Positions 27,134 to 36,053 of a DNA stretch of 53,129 nucleotides are shown here, piece after piece. The DNA lies in contig NZ_AUGT01000030.1 of the NCBI RefSeq assembly GCF_000422805.1, forward strand, positions 1 to 53,129. Direction: 5' to 3'. A model generated the notes under the pieces. That model made no database searches. It was not told where the DNA came from and saw only the letters and a list, made by a program, of their open reading frames with translations. The position numbers and the translations under genes were made by a program. This DNA is from Nocardioides halotolerans DSM 19273. GTDB taxonomy: Bacteria > Actinomycetota > Actinomycetes > Propionibacteriales > Nocardioidaceae. Position 1 is the stretch's first letter, and the number at the start of each line of letters is the position of its first letter.

Positions 27134-29496
27134 GGCCGGTCGAGCCGGCGCGCGAGGTACGGCGCCGTTGCACTCCCCTCCGTCCTCGCGATGTCGGCCG
27201 GCGTGCCGGTGGCGACGACCCGACCGCCCGCGTCGCCGCCGCCGGGGCCGAGGTCGATGACCCAGTCGGCGGTGGCGATGGCGTCGAGGTCGTGCTCGAC
27301 GAGGACCACCGTGTTGCCGGCGTCGACGAGCCGGTGCAGCTGGCGGAGCAGGAGCGCGGTGTCAGCGGGGTGCAGCCCCGAGGTGGGCTCGTCGAGCAGG
27401 TAGAGCGCATGACCGCGGTGGGCTCGCTGGAGCTCGGTGGCGAGCTTGATCCGTTGCGCCTCTCCGCCGCTCAGCTCGGTCGCCGGCTGCCCCAGCCGCA
27501 GGTAGCCCAAGCCCACGTCGCGCAGGGTCCGGAGGCTGCGGAGGGCCGCGGGCACGTCGGCGAGGAAGGTCGCGGCCTGGTCGACGGAGAGGCCGAGGAT
27601 CTCGGCGACGTTCTTGCCGCGGTAGGTGACCTCGAGCGTCTCGGCGTTGTAGCGCGCACCGTGGCAGGTCGGGCACGGCGCGTGGGTCCCGGGCAGGAAG
27701 AGCAGCTCGACGGCGACGAAACCCTCGCCCTGGCAGGTCTCGCAGCGGCCCTCGGGGACGTTGAACGAGAAGCGGCCGGCGCCGTACCCGCGCTCCTGCG
27801 CCAGGTCCGTGGCGGCGTAGAGCCTGCGCACCGCGTCGAACATCCCGGTGTAGGTCGCCAGGTTGGACCGCGGCGTCCTGCCGATCGGCCGCTGGTCGAC
27901 GAGCACGAGGCGGTCGAAGGACTCGAGGGCGTCGCGGTCCTCGGCGAGCACCTGGCTGACCAGGGTCGACTTGCCAGAGCCCGAGACGCCGGTGACGGCG
28001 GTCAGCACGCACAGCGGGATCTCCACCGACAGGTCGTGCAGGTTGTGCCGGGTGACCCCGTCGAGCCGGAGCCACCCCTGCGGCTCACGCGCGTCGTGCT
28101 CGAGCCGCTCGGCGCGCCCGAACAGGTGGGCGCTGGTCGCGGAGTCGGCCACGGCCTCGAGGCCGGGCACCGGGCCGCTGTAGAGGACCCGGCCGCCGGC
28201 CTCCCCCGCACCGGGACCGATGTCGACGACCCAGTCCGCACGGCGTACGACGTCGAGGTCGTGCTCGACGACGAACAGCGAGTTGCCGGACGCCTTGAGC
28301 CGGTCCAGCACGTCGAGCAGCGGCTCGGCGTCGGCGGGGTGCAGGCCCGCGGAGGGCTCGTCCAGGACGTAGACGACACCGAACAGCCCCGACCGCAGCT
28401 GGGTCGCGATCCGCAGCCGCTGCGCCTCACCGGGTGACAGCGTCGTCGAGCTCCGGCCGAGGCTGAGGTAGCCCAGGCCGAGGTGGAGGAGCACCCCCAC
28501 CCGGGCGACGAGGTCGGCACAGATCCGCACGGCGACCTCGTTGGTCTCCTCGGGGAGCTCCGCGACGGGCCGCAGCAGCTCGACGAGCTCGACGAACGAC
28601 AGCTCGTTGACCTCGGCGATGGAGTGCCCGGCGAAGGTCACGGCGAGCGCCTCCGGGCGGAGCCCGCTGCCGCGGCAGTCGGGGCACGGAGCGTCCTCGA
28701 CGAAGCGCAGGGCCCGCTCGCGCATCCGCTCGCTCTTGGAGTCGGCGAGGACGTGCATCACGTGCTGGCGCGCGCTCCAGAACTTCCCGTAGTAGCCGTA
28801 GTCGATGCGGTCGCGCTCGGGCTCGATGAGGACCGACGGCTGCTCCTCGGTGAAGAGCAGCCAGTCCCGGTCCTTCTTCCTCAGCCTGCGCCAAGGCCGG
28901 TCGATGTCGATGCCGAGGCCGCTGACGATGCTGCGCAGGTTGGCGCCCTGCCAGGCCCCCGGCCACGCGGCGATCGCGCCCTCGCGGATGCTCAGCGACG
29001 GGTCCGGGACCAGCAGCTCCTCGGTGACGTCGTGCACGACGCCCAGGCCGTGACACCGGGGACAGGCGCCCGCCACGGTGTTGGGCGAGAAGGCCTCGGC
29101 CGCGAGGTGCTCCGCGCCGGCCGGGTAGTCGCCGGCTCGCGAGAAGAGCATCCGCAGCAGGTTGGACAGCGTGGTGATGGTGCCGACCGAGGACCGCGAG
29201 GTGGCGGCTCCGCGGCGCTGCTGCAGGGCCACCGCCGGCGGGAGCCCGGTGATCTCCTGCACGTGCGGAGCGCCCACCTGCTGGAGCAGCCTGCGCGCGT
29301 ACGGCGCCACCGACTCGAAGTAGCGGCGCTGCGCCTCGGCGTACAGCGTGCCGAAGGCCAGCGACGACTTCCCCGAGCCCGACACCCCGGTGAAGGCCAC
29401 CATCGCGTCGCGGGGGATGTCGACGTCGACGTTGCGCAGGTTGTGCTCGCTCGCACCGCGGACCCGCACGAGGTGGTCGGACGCGTCGATGCTCAC
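27130..29496 (-). CDS. UvrA-like ABC-type DNA-binding ATPase lacking the UvrB-binding domain
   Basis: A 788-residue UvrA homologue with two ABC modules: Walker A GVSGSGKSSLAFG and GVSGSGKSTLV, signatures SPGEAQRLRIA and SGGEAQRIKLA, Walker B VYVLDEPSAGLHP and LYLLDEPTSGLHP, and zinc-finger cysteines CPRCHGLG, CPDCRGSG, CETCQGEG, CPTCHGAR. Canonical UvrA is about 950 residues. Here the sequence runs from LLRMLFSRAGDYP almost directly to FSPNTVAGACPRC, so the UvrB-binding domain is missing, as in the UvrA2/DrrC class. The GTG start at 29496 is 70 bp from a divergent XPF-type nuclease gene. A repair or drug-lesion function is inferred. Confidence 0.88.
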   Translation of the reverse strand: MSIDASDHLVRVRGASEHNLRNVDVDIPRDAMVAFTGVSGSGKSSLAFGTLYAEAQRRYFESVAPYARRLLQQVGAPHVQEITGLPPAVALQQRRGAATSRSSVGTITTLSNLLRMLFSRAGDYPAGAEHLAAEAFSPNTVAGACPRCHGLGVVHDVTEELLVPDPSLSIREGAIAAWPGAWQGANLRSIVSGLGIDIDRPWRRLRKKDRDWLLFTEEQPSVLIEPERDRIDYGYYGKFWSARQHVMHVLADSKSERMRERALRFVEDAPCPDCRGSGLRPEALAVTFAGHSIAEVNELSFVELVELLRPVAELPEETNEVAVRICADLVARVGVLLHLGLGYLSLGRSSTTLSPGEAQRLRIATQLRSGLFGVVYVLDEPSAGLHPADAEPLLDVLDRLKASGNSLFVVEHDLDVVRRADWVVDIGPGAGEAGGRVLYSGPVPGLEAVADSATSAHLFGRAERLEHDAREPQGWLRLDGVTRHNLHDLSVEIPLCVLTAVTGVSGSGKSTLVSQVLAEDRDALESFDRLVLVDQRPIGRTPRSNLATYTGMFDAVRRLYAATDLAQERGYGAGRFSFNVPEGRCETCQGEGFVAVELLFLPGTHAPCPTCHGARYNAETLEVTYRGKNVAEILGLSVDQAATFLADVPAALRSLRTLRDVGLGYLRLGQPATELSGGEAQRIKLATELQRAHRGHALYLLDEPTSGLHPADTALLLRQLHRLVDAGNTVVLVEHDLDAIATADWVIDLGPGGGDAGGRVVATGTPADIARTEGSATAPYLARRLDRP

Positions 29497-29566
29497 GTGG
29501 TCCCGTACCCAGCCATGACCATCACACCGTGTGGTCAGACGGCTGCGGTTTGGGTAGCGGACAGGT
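29497..29566. promoter_or_regulatory. Divergent promoter of the UvrA-like/XPF-like pair
   Basis: The 70-bp spacer contains CACAC-C-GTGTG (29523-29533) flanked by TGACCA on the left and TGGTCA on the right, together an imperfect dyad of about 22 bp (29517-29538). The nuclease has TAGCGG (29555-29560) six bases before its GTG. One regulator could control both genes; none is encoded next to them. Confidence 0.5.
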
Positions 29567-30418
29567 GTGGTCGAGGTGGGTCCGGTGCTGGTCGACCACC
29601 GGGAGCGGGACAGCACGATCCCCGAGGCACTGACCGACGCGGGACTCGACGTGCGGATGACGGACCTGCCCGTCGGCGACTACGTGCTGGGCGTCGGCCT
29701 GGCGGTCGAGCGCAAGGGCCCGGCCGACCTGGGCGCGTCGATCCGCGACGGGCGCATCTTCGACCAGGCGGTGCGACTGCAGTCGGCGTTCCCCCAGGCG
29801 GTCCTGATGATCGAGGGCGAGCCGCACGGCATCGCCGAGGACGCGTGGCGAGGAGCGGTGTGCCGGCTGATCGAGGACGGCTTCACCGTGCTGCACAGCC
29901 TGGACGCAGAGGACAGCGCGGCGTGGATCGTCCGCCTGGCCAAGCGCGCCCGGCGCACCGGTCCGACCGCCCGCACCGAGGGGCCTCGGCGCGCACCGCG
30001 TCACCCGTCGGCCCAGGCCGAGGTGATGCTGTCCGTCGTCCCCGGCATCAGCGGCACCATGGCGCGCAGCCTGCTCGCCGCCTACGGCAGCCTCGCGGGG
30101 GTCGCCGAGGCCGCGCCCGACGGCCTGCGCCGCCACCCCGGCATCGGCCGGGTGCGCGCCACCCGGCTCGCCGAGGCGCTGCACGGCGCGTACGTCGCAC
30201 CCGTCGACCGCGACCCCGAGCCCGGCCGCCCCGCCCCCGGCACCCGGCGCCCGCGTCGCTGGGTCCTCGTCGGCCCGGACCCTCGCGCGGAGCCCGAGTC
30301 GTTCGACCGCCGCGCGATCGCACTTCTGGCTCTGCGCTCGGCCGCGCGAGGCACCCAGCTGATCGACAGCCTCACCGGCGAGGTGCTCGAGGCTGACGCT
30401 GACCTGGGACCGGACTAG
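29567..30418 (+). CDS. XPF/ERCC4-type structure-specific nuclease
   Basis: A 283-residue protein with the ERCC4 nuclease motif of the XPF/MUS81/Hef family: VDHRE (Asp 10, Glu 13), GDYVLG (Asp 38) and ERKGPADL (Glu 48, Lys 50, Asp 54), the GDx(n)ERKx3D metal site. A linker leads to tandem helix-hairpin-helix repeats (VVPGISGTMARSLLAAYGS, HPGIGRVRATRLAEAL, about residues 155-205), as in archaeal short XPF. The last 70 residues are unassigned. Such nucleases cut at DNA branches. It is leaderless by its TAGCGG box and divergent from the UvrA-like gene. Confidence 0.87.
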   Translation: MVEVGPVLVDHRERDSTIPEALTDAGLDVRMTDLPVGDYVLGVGLAVERKGPADLGASIRDGRIFDQAVRLQSAFPQAVLMIEGEPHGIAEDAWRGAVCRLIEDGFTVLHSLDAEDSAAWIVRLAKRARRTGPTARTEGPRRAPRHPSAQAEVMLSVVPGISGTMARSLLAAYGSLAGVAEAAPDGLRRHPGIGRVRATRLAEALHGAYVAPVDRDPEPGRPAPGTRRPRRWVLVGPDPRAEPESFDRRAIALLALRSAARGTQLIDSLTGEVLEADADLGPD

Positions 30419-30452
30419 GCAGAGCGCCCGACCCGCGGCAGACGAGAGCGTC

Positions 30453-30962
30453 TCAGGTCGTCGGCTCGTCGAGGACGAGGCGCTGGCTCCCGTCGACCAG
30501 CTCGCGACAGACGTCCAGGTGGCCGGCATGGGTCGCGGTCTCGACGATCACGTGCAGGATCACCTCGCGGAGGGAGGAGTGCGGAGGGTCACCAGCACCC
30601 TCGAACCACCACACCGGCTCCGCATCCAGACTCAGGCCTTCGATGGCCGCCGTCGCCAGGCTGCACTCCCGGGCGTACGCCGCGAGCAGGTCGTCGTCGC
30701 TCTCGTCCTCAGGTGCGGTCCAACCCTCGTAGCCCTGGGGAAGCTCCACTTCCTCACCGGCCATGACAGCGCGGAACCACACGCGCTCGACGTCGAGGGT
30801 CAGGTGGCGCAGGAGACCACGGGCCGTCCAACCGGACGGCACCTGGGACCGTCGACGAGCCTCCGACGGCATCGTCTCCACCTGCTCCACGACGTGCCGC
30901 CGCTGCTCGTCGAGCCAGGACAGGAGCTCGCGTTTCAGAGCCTGCTCGGATCCGCCGTCCAT
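30453..30962 (-). CDS. DinB/DUF664-family protein
   Basis: A 169-residue helical protein of the DinB-like superfamily (DUF664 type). A four-helix bundle with candidate metal-binding histidines is visible: LLRHLTLDVERVWF, and the C-terminal HVIVETATHAGHLDVCREL. Relatives are metal-dependent thiol transferases or of unknown role. Its ATG follows the esterase stop directly (TGAATG), so it is coupled to the esterase operon. Confidence 0.8.
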   Translation of the reverse strand: MDGGSEQALKRELLSWLDEQRRHVVEQVETMPSEARRRSQVPSGWTARGLLRHLTLDVERVWFRAVMAGEEVELPQGYEGWTAPEDESDDDLLAAYARECSLATAAIEGLSLDAEPVWWFEGAGDPPHSSLREVILHVIVETATHAGHLDVCRELVDGSQRLVLDEPTT

Positions 30963-31709
30963 TCAGACGAACCGCGGCAGGTGGTGGGCGATCTGCTTGC
31001 GCCACCAGTCCCAGTCGTGGGCGGAGTCGTGGCCCCACACGTCGAGCTCGTGCGGGATGCCCTTGTCGGCCAGCAGGCCGGCGAGGTGCCGCGCCGAGGG
31101 CAGCGAGCCGGTGGGGTGGGTCTCCCACGGACCCTCGCCGACCACGAGCACGACGTGCAGGCGCGCGCGCAGCCAGTCGAGGTGCTCGCCGTTCAGGTGG
31201 GCGACGTAGTCGCTGGGGTTGGTGAAGTACGCCGCCTCGCCGCGCTCGCCCCAGGCGTTCCAGGCGGCGGGGTCGTAGTTGCCGCTCTGGCAGATGGCGA
31301 CGGGGAACAGGTCCGCGCGCGTCAGCGCGAGCTGGAGCGCGTGGTAGGCGCCCATCGAGCAGCCGGTGACGACGGCGTCGGTGGCGCCGGGGCTGTCGGT
31401 GCCGACGAAGGGCACCACCTGGTCGAGGATCCACGAGGCGTAGGCGCCGTGCCGGCGGGCGCGCTCCTCGAGCGGCAGCGAGGAGTCCGACCAGGTCTGG
31501 TCGTCGAAGGAGTCGACGCAGTAGAGCTTGCAGCGACCCGCGTCGACGAGGTCGGCGACGACGCCGACCATGCCGTTGTTCTCGTAGTCCCAGGCCCGGC
31601 CGCGCTCGCTCGGGAAGACCAGCACCGGCCGCCCCCAGTGGCCGTAGCGGATCACCGTGCCCGACCGACCGAAGCCGGGGGCGTCGAGCTCGACCTGGTG
31701 GCGGTCCAT
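30963..31709 (-). CDS. Alpha/beta-hydrolase esterase
   Basis: A 248-residue esterase of the putative-esterase (Esterase D/PHB depolymerase-like) group. The nucleophile elbow is GCSMGAYHALQLAL; Asp and His candidates come from the later GHDSAHDWDWWRKQ segment. I chose ATG 31709 (MDRHQVELDAPGFG), seven bases after the stop of the next esterase gene, rather than an upstream start inside it. The two esterases are probably co-transcribed; a shared substrate is likely but unknown. Confidence 0.82.
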   Translation of the reverse strand: MDRHQVELDAPGFGRSGTVIRYGHWGRPVLVFPSERGRAWDYENNGMVGVVADLVDAGRCKLYCVDSFDDQTWSDSSLPLEERARRHGAYASWILDQVVPFVGTDSPGATDAVVTGCSMGAYHALQLALTRADLFPVAICQSGNYDPAAWNAWGERGEAAYFTNPSDYVAHLNGEHLDWLRARLHVVLVVGEGPWETHPTGSLPSARHLAGLLADKGIPHELDVWGHDSAHDWDWWRKQIAHHLPRFV

Positions 31710-31716
31710 CAGCGCA

Positions 31717-32742
31717 CTATGCCCACACCCGGTCGAGCAGGTCACCCAGGTGGGGGTCGAGGGTGTCGCGCCAGCACGTCCACGTGTGGCCCTGCCGCGC
31801 CTCCCCCCACGTGACCGCGACGTCGAGCTCGGTGAGGTGGGTGTGCATGAGGCGGTTGTTGGCGAGGTTCTCCTCGGCCAGCCCGCAGGTGATGGCCACG
31901 GGCGGGAACCCGGCCGGCGCCCCCGTCGACTCGTGCAGCATCGACACGAACCCGACGACGTGGTCGAAGTGGCTGTAGCCGGACTCCTGCGGGTCGAGCA
32001 CCGGGGTGAAGAACGACCCCGACTGGAGCATCAGCCCGGAGAACGCCGTCGGGTAGAGCCACGCGGCGTGCAGCGCCGCCAGCCCGCCGAGGCTCTGGCC
32101 GAGCAGCACGGGCTCGTACGCCGTGGGGTACGCCGCGCGGAGCGCCGGCAGCACGTCACCGACCAGCGCCGCGGCGTACGCCGGGTTGGCGGCGTAGCGC
32201 TCGTCGCGTGCGCCGCCGGGGCTGAGCAGCGCCACCCGCATCGGCGGCCGCGTGGCGGCGTAGTGGAGCACCCGGCCGTAGGTGTCCATCTCGGCGCCGT
32301 CGTGCACGAGCAGCAGCGGGAGGGGCTCGCCGGCGCTGCCGTCGGGCTCCCACACCTCGAGGTCGAGGTCGCCGACGGTGAGCGGGTGGCGCTCGCCCGG
32401 CCGGCCCTCGGCCTCGAGCCAGGCCGGCGGCGCGTAGCCGGGCAGCGCCAGCCAGGAGTGGGGACCGAAGGCACCGTCGACCTGGTCGGGGTTGCCGGGG
32501 TCGGGGGCCATGTCGCCGCCGGCGTCGAAGAGGTACTCCAGGCAGTCGAGGTCGGGGAGCCCGAGCCGCAGCTCCCAGCCGCCCTCGACCGGCGCGAGCG
32601 AGAGGTCCTCGGGCCAGTCGGCCGGGAGCACGAGGTCGAGCCACAGGGACACCCCGTCGAGCTCGTGCTCGGGGTCGGCGAGCCGGAAGACGACCTCGTC
32701 GCCCCCCACGGCGGTCGGGGCGAGTGCCGACGTCGTGCCCAT
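31717..32742 (-). CDS. Enterochelin-esterase-like hydrolase
   Basis: A 341-residue protein with an N-terminal immunoglobulin-like domain (about 1-120) and a C-terminal alpha/beta hydrolase with PLLLVHDGAEMDTYGRV, nucleophile LLGQSLGGLAALHAAW and His in RQGHTWTCWRDTL. This is the Fes/IroE-like esterase layout. No siderophore genes are in the window, so another ester substrate is possible. The ATG at 32742 has TAGGTT six bases upstream. First gene of an esterase-esterase-DinB operon. Confidence 0.83.
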   Translation of the reverse strand: MGTTSALAPTAVGGDEVVFRLADPEHELDGVSLWLDLVLPADWPEDLSLAPVEGGWELRLGLPDLDCLEYLFDAGGDMAPDPGNPDQVDGAFGPHSWLALPGYAPPAWLEAEGRPGERHPLTVGDLDLEVWEPDGSAGEPLPLLLVHDGAEMDTYGRVLHYAATRPPMRVALLSPGGARDERYAANPAYAAALVGDVLPALRAAYPTAYEPVLLGQSLGGLAALHAAWLYPTAFSGLMLQSGSFFTPVLDPQESGYSHFDHVVGFVSMLHESTGAPAGFPPVAITCGLAEENLANNRLMHTHLTELDVAVTWGEARQGHTWTCWRDTLDPHLGDLLDRVWA

Positions 32743-32764
32743 CGGTCCAACCTATAGAGGCGCC

Positions 32765-33211
32765 TCAGGTCAGCAGGTGGTGGCTCAGCTCGCCGGTCTG
32801 GTCGACGTACATGGTCCGGGTGTCGAACCACCACCGCCCGTCGATGCGGTGGAAGGTGTCGCGGTAGCGGCCGGTGACGATCACCTGCAGCGGGAGCCCG
32901 GCGGTGGCCTGGGTGACGAGGTAGCTCGACTGCGCGGTCGCGGTGCCGGCCTCGTCGTCGACCTCGATGATCGCGTTGGTGGTGAGGTGCTTGGTCTTCG
33001 GCGTGCCGGTGTCGTCGTGGATGCGGGTGGTCCGGCCGTAGAGGGCGCGCACGCGCTCGGGCCCCTCGAACACCGTCTCCGGGCCGCCGCCCTCGACACC
33101 GTGGATCCGCCCGTGCGCGAACAGCTCGGCGACGCCGTCGAGGTCGCCGCGGTCGATGCGGTCGGCGTAGGTGTAGAGCAGGTTCTCGATCGCGCGGGCG
33201 CTGTCGGTCAC
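32765..33211 (-). CDS. NTF2-fold / SnoaL-like protein
   Basis: A 148-residue SnoaL-like protein of the SnoaL_4 type: IENLLYTYADRIDRGDLDGVAELFA at the N-terminus and YRDTFHRIDGRWWFDTRTMYVDQTG at the C-terminus are typical. Catalysis of an isomerisation or dehydration is possible, but no substrate is indicated. The GTG start overlaps the stop of the MDR oxidoreductase (GTGA), so the pair is coupled. Confidence 0.82.
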   Translation of the reverse strand: MTDSARAIENLLYTYADRIDRGDLDGVAELFAHGRIHGVEGGGPETVFEGPERVRALYGRTTRIHDDTGTPKTKHLTTNAIIEVDDEAGTATAQSSYLVTQATAGLPLQVIVTGRYRDTFHRIDGRWWFDTRTMYVDQTGELSHHLLT

Positions 33212-34131
33212 GGCACCAGCACGATCTTGCCGGCACCGTGGGGCGCGGCCATCGCCCGGTGCGCGTCGGCGGCGCGGTCGAGCGGGAACGTCTCGGCGAC
33301 GACCACCCGCAGCCAGCCCTCCTCGATCGCACGGACGAGGTCGTGGCGGGCCGCCGCGCGCAGCTCGGTGCCGGGGTCGGCGCCCTCGCCGAAGCCGAGC
33401 TGGGTGAGCCCGCGCTCGGCGGCGGCCGAGCTCGGGATCAGCGTCGCGACCCGCGCCCTGTCCTTGGCGACGGCCAGCGACAGGTCGAGCACGGGCGGCG
33501 CGCCCACGGCGTCGAGCACGGCGTCGACGCCCTCGGGTGCCTGCTCGCGCACCCACGCCTCGACGTCCTCGCGGAAGTCGAACGGCTCGACATCGAGCTC
33601 GCGCAGCAGGTCGTGGTCGCCCGGCAGCGCGGTGCCGAGCACCCGGGCGCCGCGCCGTCGGGCCAGCTGCGCGGCGTAGAGGCCGACGCCGCCCGCCGCG
33701 CCGTTGAGCAGCACGACCTCGCCGTCGCGCACGCCGGTCGCGGCGACGAGGTGGGCCGCGGCGGTGCCGGTGAGCATCAGGCCGGCGGCCTCCTCCCACG
33801 ACAGGCCCGCGGGCTTGGGCAGGCAGGACGTCGCCTTGGCGACCACGCGGTCGGCGTACGCCCCGCTCACGGGGTGGACGACCACCTCGTCGCCGGCGGT
33901 CAGCGCACCGTCCAGCACGACGCCCGCGCACTCGCCGCCGAGGAGGATCGGGAGCTTGTCGGGGTCGTCGCCGACGGTGCCGCTGTAGGACTTCATGTCC
34001 CACGCGTTGACGCCGATCGCGCGCACCTCGACGAGCACCTGCCCCTCGTCGGGTGCGCCGGGGTCGTGCTCGCGGACCTCGAGCTGCTCGGGGCCGCCGT
34101 AGCCGGTCGCGACGACCTGTCGGAGGTTCAC
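33208..34131 (-). CDS. Zinc-independent MDR (quinone-oxidoreductase-like) enzyme
   Basis: A 307-residue medium-chain dehydrogenase/reductase of the NADPH:quinone reductase type. The N-terminal GroES-like domain (VRAIGVNAWDMKSYSG, LGGECAGVV) and the nucleotide-binding VLLNGAAGGVGLYAAQLA are clear; the zinc-ligand cysteines of alcohol dehydrogenases are absent. It reduces an unsaturated carbonyl or quinone (family knowledge). GTG start at 34131 with TAGCCT seven bases upstream; divergent from the ABC transporter genes. Confidence 0.87.
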   Translation of the reverse strand: MNLRQVVATGYGGPEQLEVREHDPGAPDEGQVLVEVRAIGVNAWDMKSYSGTVGDDPDKLPILLGGECAGVVLDGALTAGDEVVVHPVSGAYADRVVAKATSCLPKPAGLSWEEAAGLMLTGTAAAHLVAATGVRDGEVVLLNGAAGGVGLYAAQLARRRGARVLGTALPGDHDLLRELDVEPFDFREDVEAWVREQAPEGVDAVLDAVGAPPVLDLSLAVAKDRARVATLIPSSAAAERGLTQLGFGEGADPGTELRAAARHDLVRAIEEGWLRVVVAETFPLDRAADAHRAMAAPHGAGKIVLVP

Positions 34132-34214
34132 CCGCCCGAGGCTACGACCAAAGACGCGGCCAAGTCGCCCTGAGTAGGACGCCGTCCGTGGGTGCCGACG
34201 TCTAGGTTGAGCGC

Positions 34215-35147
34215 GTGGCCGTGATCGAGACGCAGGGACTGACGAAGCAGTACCCGTCGGTCACCGCGCTCGACCACCTCGACGTGACGGTCGGCGACGG
34301 GGTCACCGGGCTCGTCGGGGCCAACGGCGCCGGCAAGTCGACGCTCATCAAGATCCTGCTCGGCCTGGTCGGTGCGACGAGCGGGTCCGCGAGCGTCCTC
34401 GGCCACGACGTCGCCACGGACGGCGCCGCGATCCGGGCCCTGGTCGGCTACATGCCCGAGCACGACTGCCTGCCCGCCGACGTGTCGGCGAGCGACTTCG
34501 TGGTCCACATGGGCCAGATGTCCGGGCTCCCCCACAACGCCGCCCGCGAGCGCGCCGCCGACGTGCTGCGCCACGTGGGGCTGGCGGAGGAGCGCTACCG
34601 GCCGATGGGCGGCTACTCGACGGGCATGAAGCAGCGCGCCAAGCTCGCGCAGGCGCTCGTCCACGACCCGCGGCTGGTGCTGCTCGACGAGCCGACCAAC
34701 GGGCTCGACCCGTCCTCCCGCGACGACATGCTGGCGCTGGTGCGCAAGGTCGGCCACGAGTTCGGCATCGCCGTGCTGGTGACCTCGCACCTGCTCGGCG
34801 AGCTCGAGCGGGTCAGCGACCACGTCGTCGTGCTCGACAGCGGGCGGCTGCTGCGCTCCTCCGCCACGACCGACTTCCTCCACGCGACCGGCAGCCTCGT
34901 CGTCGAGGTGCAGGGCAAGCCGGACGCCGACCGGCTGCTCGGCCAGGCGCTGGTCGAGGCCGGCCTCACCGCCCGGCCCGCGGGCGGTGCGCTGATCGAG
35001 GTCGAGGTGCGCGACGAGGCGACCCCTGACGTCGTACGCGACCTCACCGTCGACCTCGGCCTCGGCCTGGTGCGGATGCAGGAGCGCCACCAGCGCATCG
35101 AGGACGTCTTCCGCGAGGGAGGTGCCGGCAGTGTCCTCCCCGTCTGA
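34215..35147 (+). CDS. ABC-2-type transporter ATPase (cassette 1)
   Basis: A 310-residue ABC ATPase with Walker A GANGAGKSTL, signature YSTGMKQRAKLAQAL, Walker B LVLLDEPTNGLDP and the H-loop SHLLGE, plus a C-terminal extension of about 90 residues. It powers the neighbouring permease; the exported molecule is unknown. GTG 34215 has TAGGTT (34203-34208) six bases upstream. First of four genes in tandem. Confidence 0.92.
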   Translation: MAVIETQGLTKQYPSVTALDHLDVTVGDGVTGLVGANGAGKSTLIKILLGLVGATSGSASVLGHDVATDGAAIRALVGYMPEHDCLPADVSASDFVVHMGQMSGLPHNAARERAADVLRHVGLAEERYRPMGGYSTGMKQRAKLAQALVHDPRLVLLDEPTNGLDPSSRDDMLALVRKVGHEFGIAVLVTSHLLGELERVSDHVVVLDSGRLLRSSATTDFLHATGSLVVEVQGKPDADRLLGQALVEAGLTARPAGGALIEVEVRDEATPDVVRDLTVDLGLGLVRMQERHQRIEDVFREGGAGSVLPV

Positions 35148-36051
35148 CGCCCCTGAGTCGAGGGGCCGCCCCGCGGGCGTCATCCACGACCTCGGCTACC
35201 GGCCCTACACCGGCCCGCGGCTCGGCGGCGGGCCCGTCGCGCGGTCGTTCTTCCTCACCGGGTTGCGCAACGCCTACGGGCTCGGCCGCTCGGGGCGCTC
35301 CAAGGTGCTGCCGATGATCCTGCTGGCGATGATGCTGCTGCCGGCGCTGATCCTCGTCGGCGTGCTGGTGCAGGCGCGCGACCTGCTGCAGTACGACGAG
35401 CAGCTCGTCGCCTACTCGCGCTACCCCGTCGTCACGCAGGCCCTGATCTCGGTGTTCGTCGCTGCCCAGGCGCCGGCGCTGCTCTCGCGCGACCTGAGGT
35501 TCCGCACCATCACGCTCTACCTCGCCCGGCCGATGCCGCGCACGGTCTACGTGCTGATCCGGCTCGCGTCGCTGGCGGTCGCGACGTTCATCCTGATCGC
35601 GGCGCCGCTCGCGCTGATGTACGCCGGCGGGCTGCTCGCCGACCTGCCCGTCGGCAGCGAGACCAAGGACTTCCTCGGCGGGCTGTTCGGCGCGGCGCTG
35701 CTGGCGCTGCTGCTCTCCGGGCTGGCCGCGCTGGTGGCTGCTCTGACGGTCCGGCGGGGTCTCGCGGTGGCGGCGGTGATCGTGGTGCTCGGCGTCACCT
35801 ACACCGCGGTGTCGACGATCCAGGGCATCGCCTTCAGCACCGACAGCGAGAAGGTCGGCCAGGTCGCCGGCGTCTTCTCTCCGTACACCCTCGTCAACGG
35901 CGTCCAGGTCTTCCTCTTCGACGCGCCCAACGCCACGGTGCTGCCTCCCGAGGGCACCGGCATGGGGCTGTTCTACGTCGCCGTCGCGCTCGTCATGGCG
36001 GCCGGCTCGGTCGGCGCGCTGCTCGCCCGCTACCGGAACGTGAGCCCGTAG
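35131..36051 (+). CDS. ABC-2-type permease (cassette 1)
   Basis: A 306-residue permease with about six transmembrane helices after a soluble N-terminus (HDLGYRPYTGPRLGG). Helices include MILLAMMLLPALILVGVLV and LAVAAVIVVLGVTYTAV. The GTG at 35131 is nine bases after GGGAGG and overlaps the upstream ATPase end by 17 bp. It should form a dimer with the first ATPase. Confidence 0.85.
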   Translation: MSSPSDAPESRGRPAGVIHDLGYRPYTGPRLGGGPVARSFFLTGLRNAYGLGRSGRSKVLPMILLAMMLLPALILVGVLVQARDLLQYDEQLVAYSRYPVVTQALISVFVAAQAPALLSRDLRFRTITLYLARPMPRTVYVLIRLASLAVATFILIAAPLALMYAGGLLADLPVGSETKDFLGGLFGAALLALLLSGLAALVAALTVRRGLAVAAVIVVLGVTYTAVSTIQGIAFSTDSEKVGQVAGVFSPYTLVNGVQVFLFDAPNATVLPPEGTGMGLFYVAVALVMAAGSVGALLARYRNVSP

Positions 36052-36053
36052 CC

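Noticed and set aside
31717..32742. Siderophore system suggested by the Fes-like esterase
   Set aside because: No siderophore biosynthesis or uptake gene is present; the fold alone does not show an iron role.
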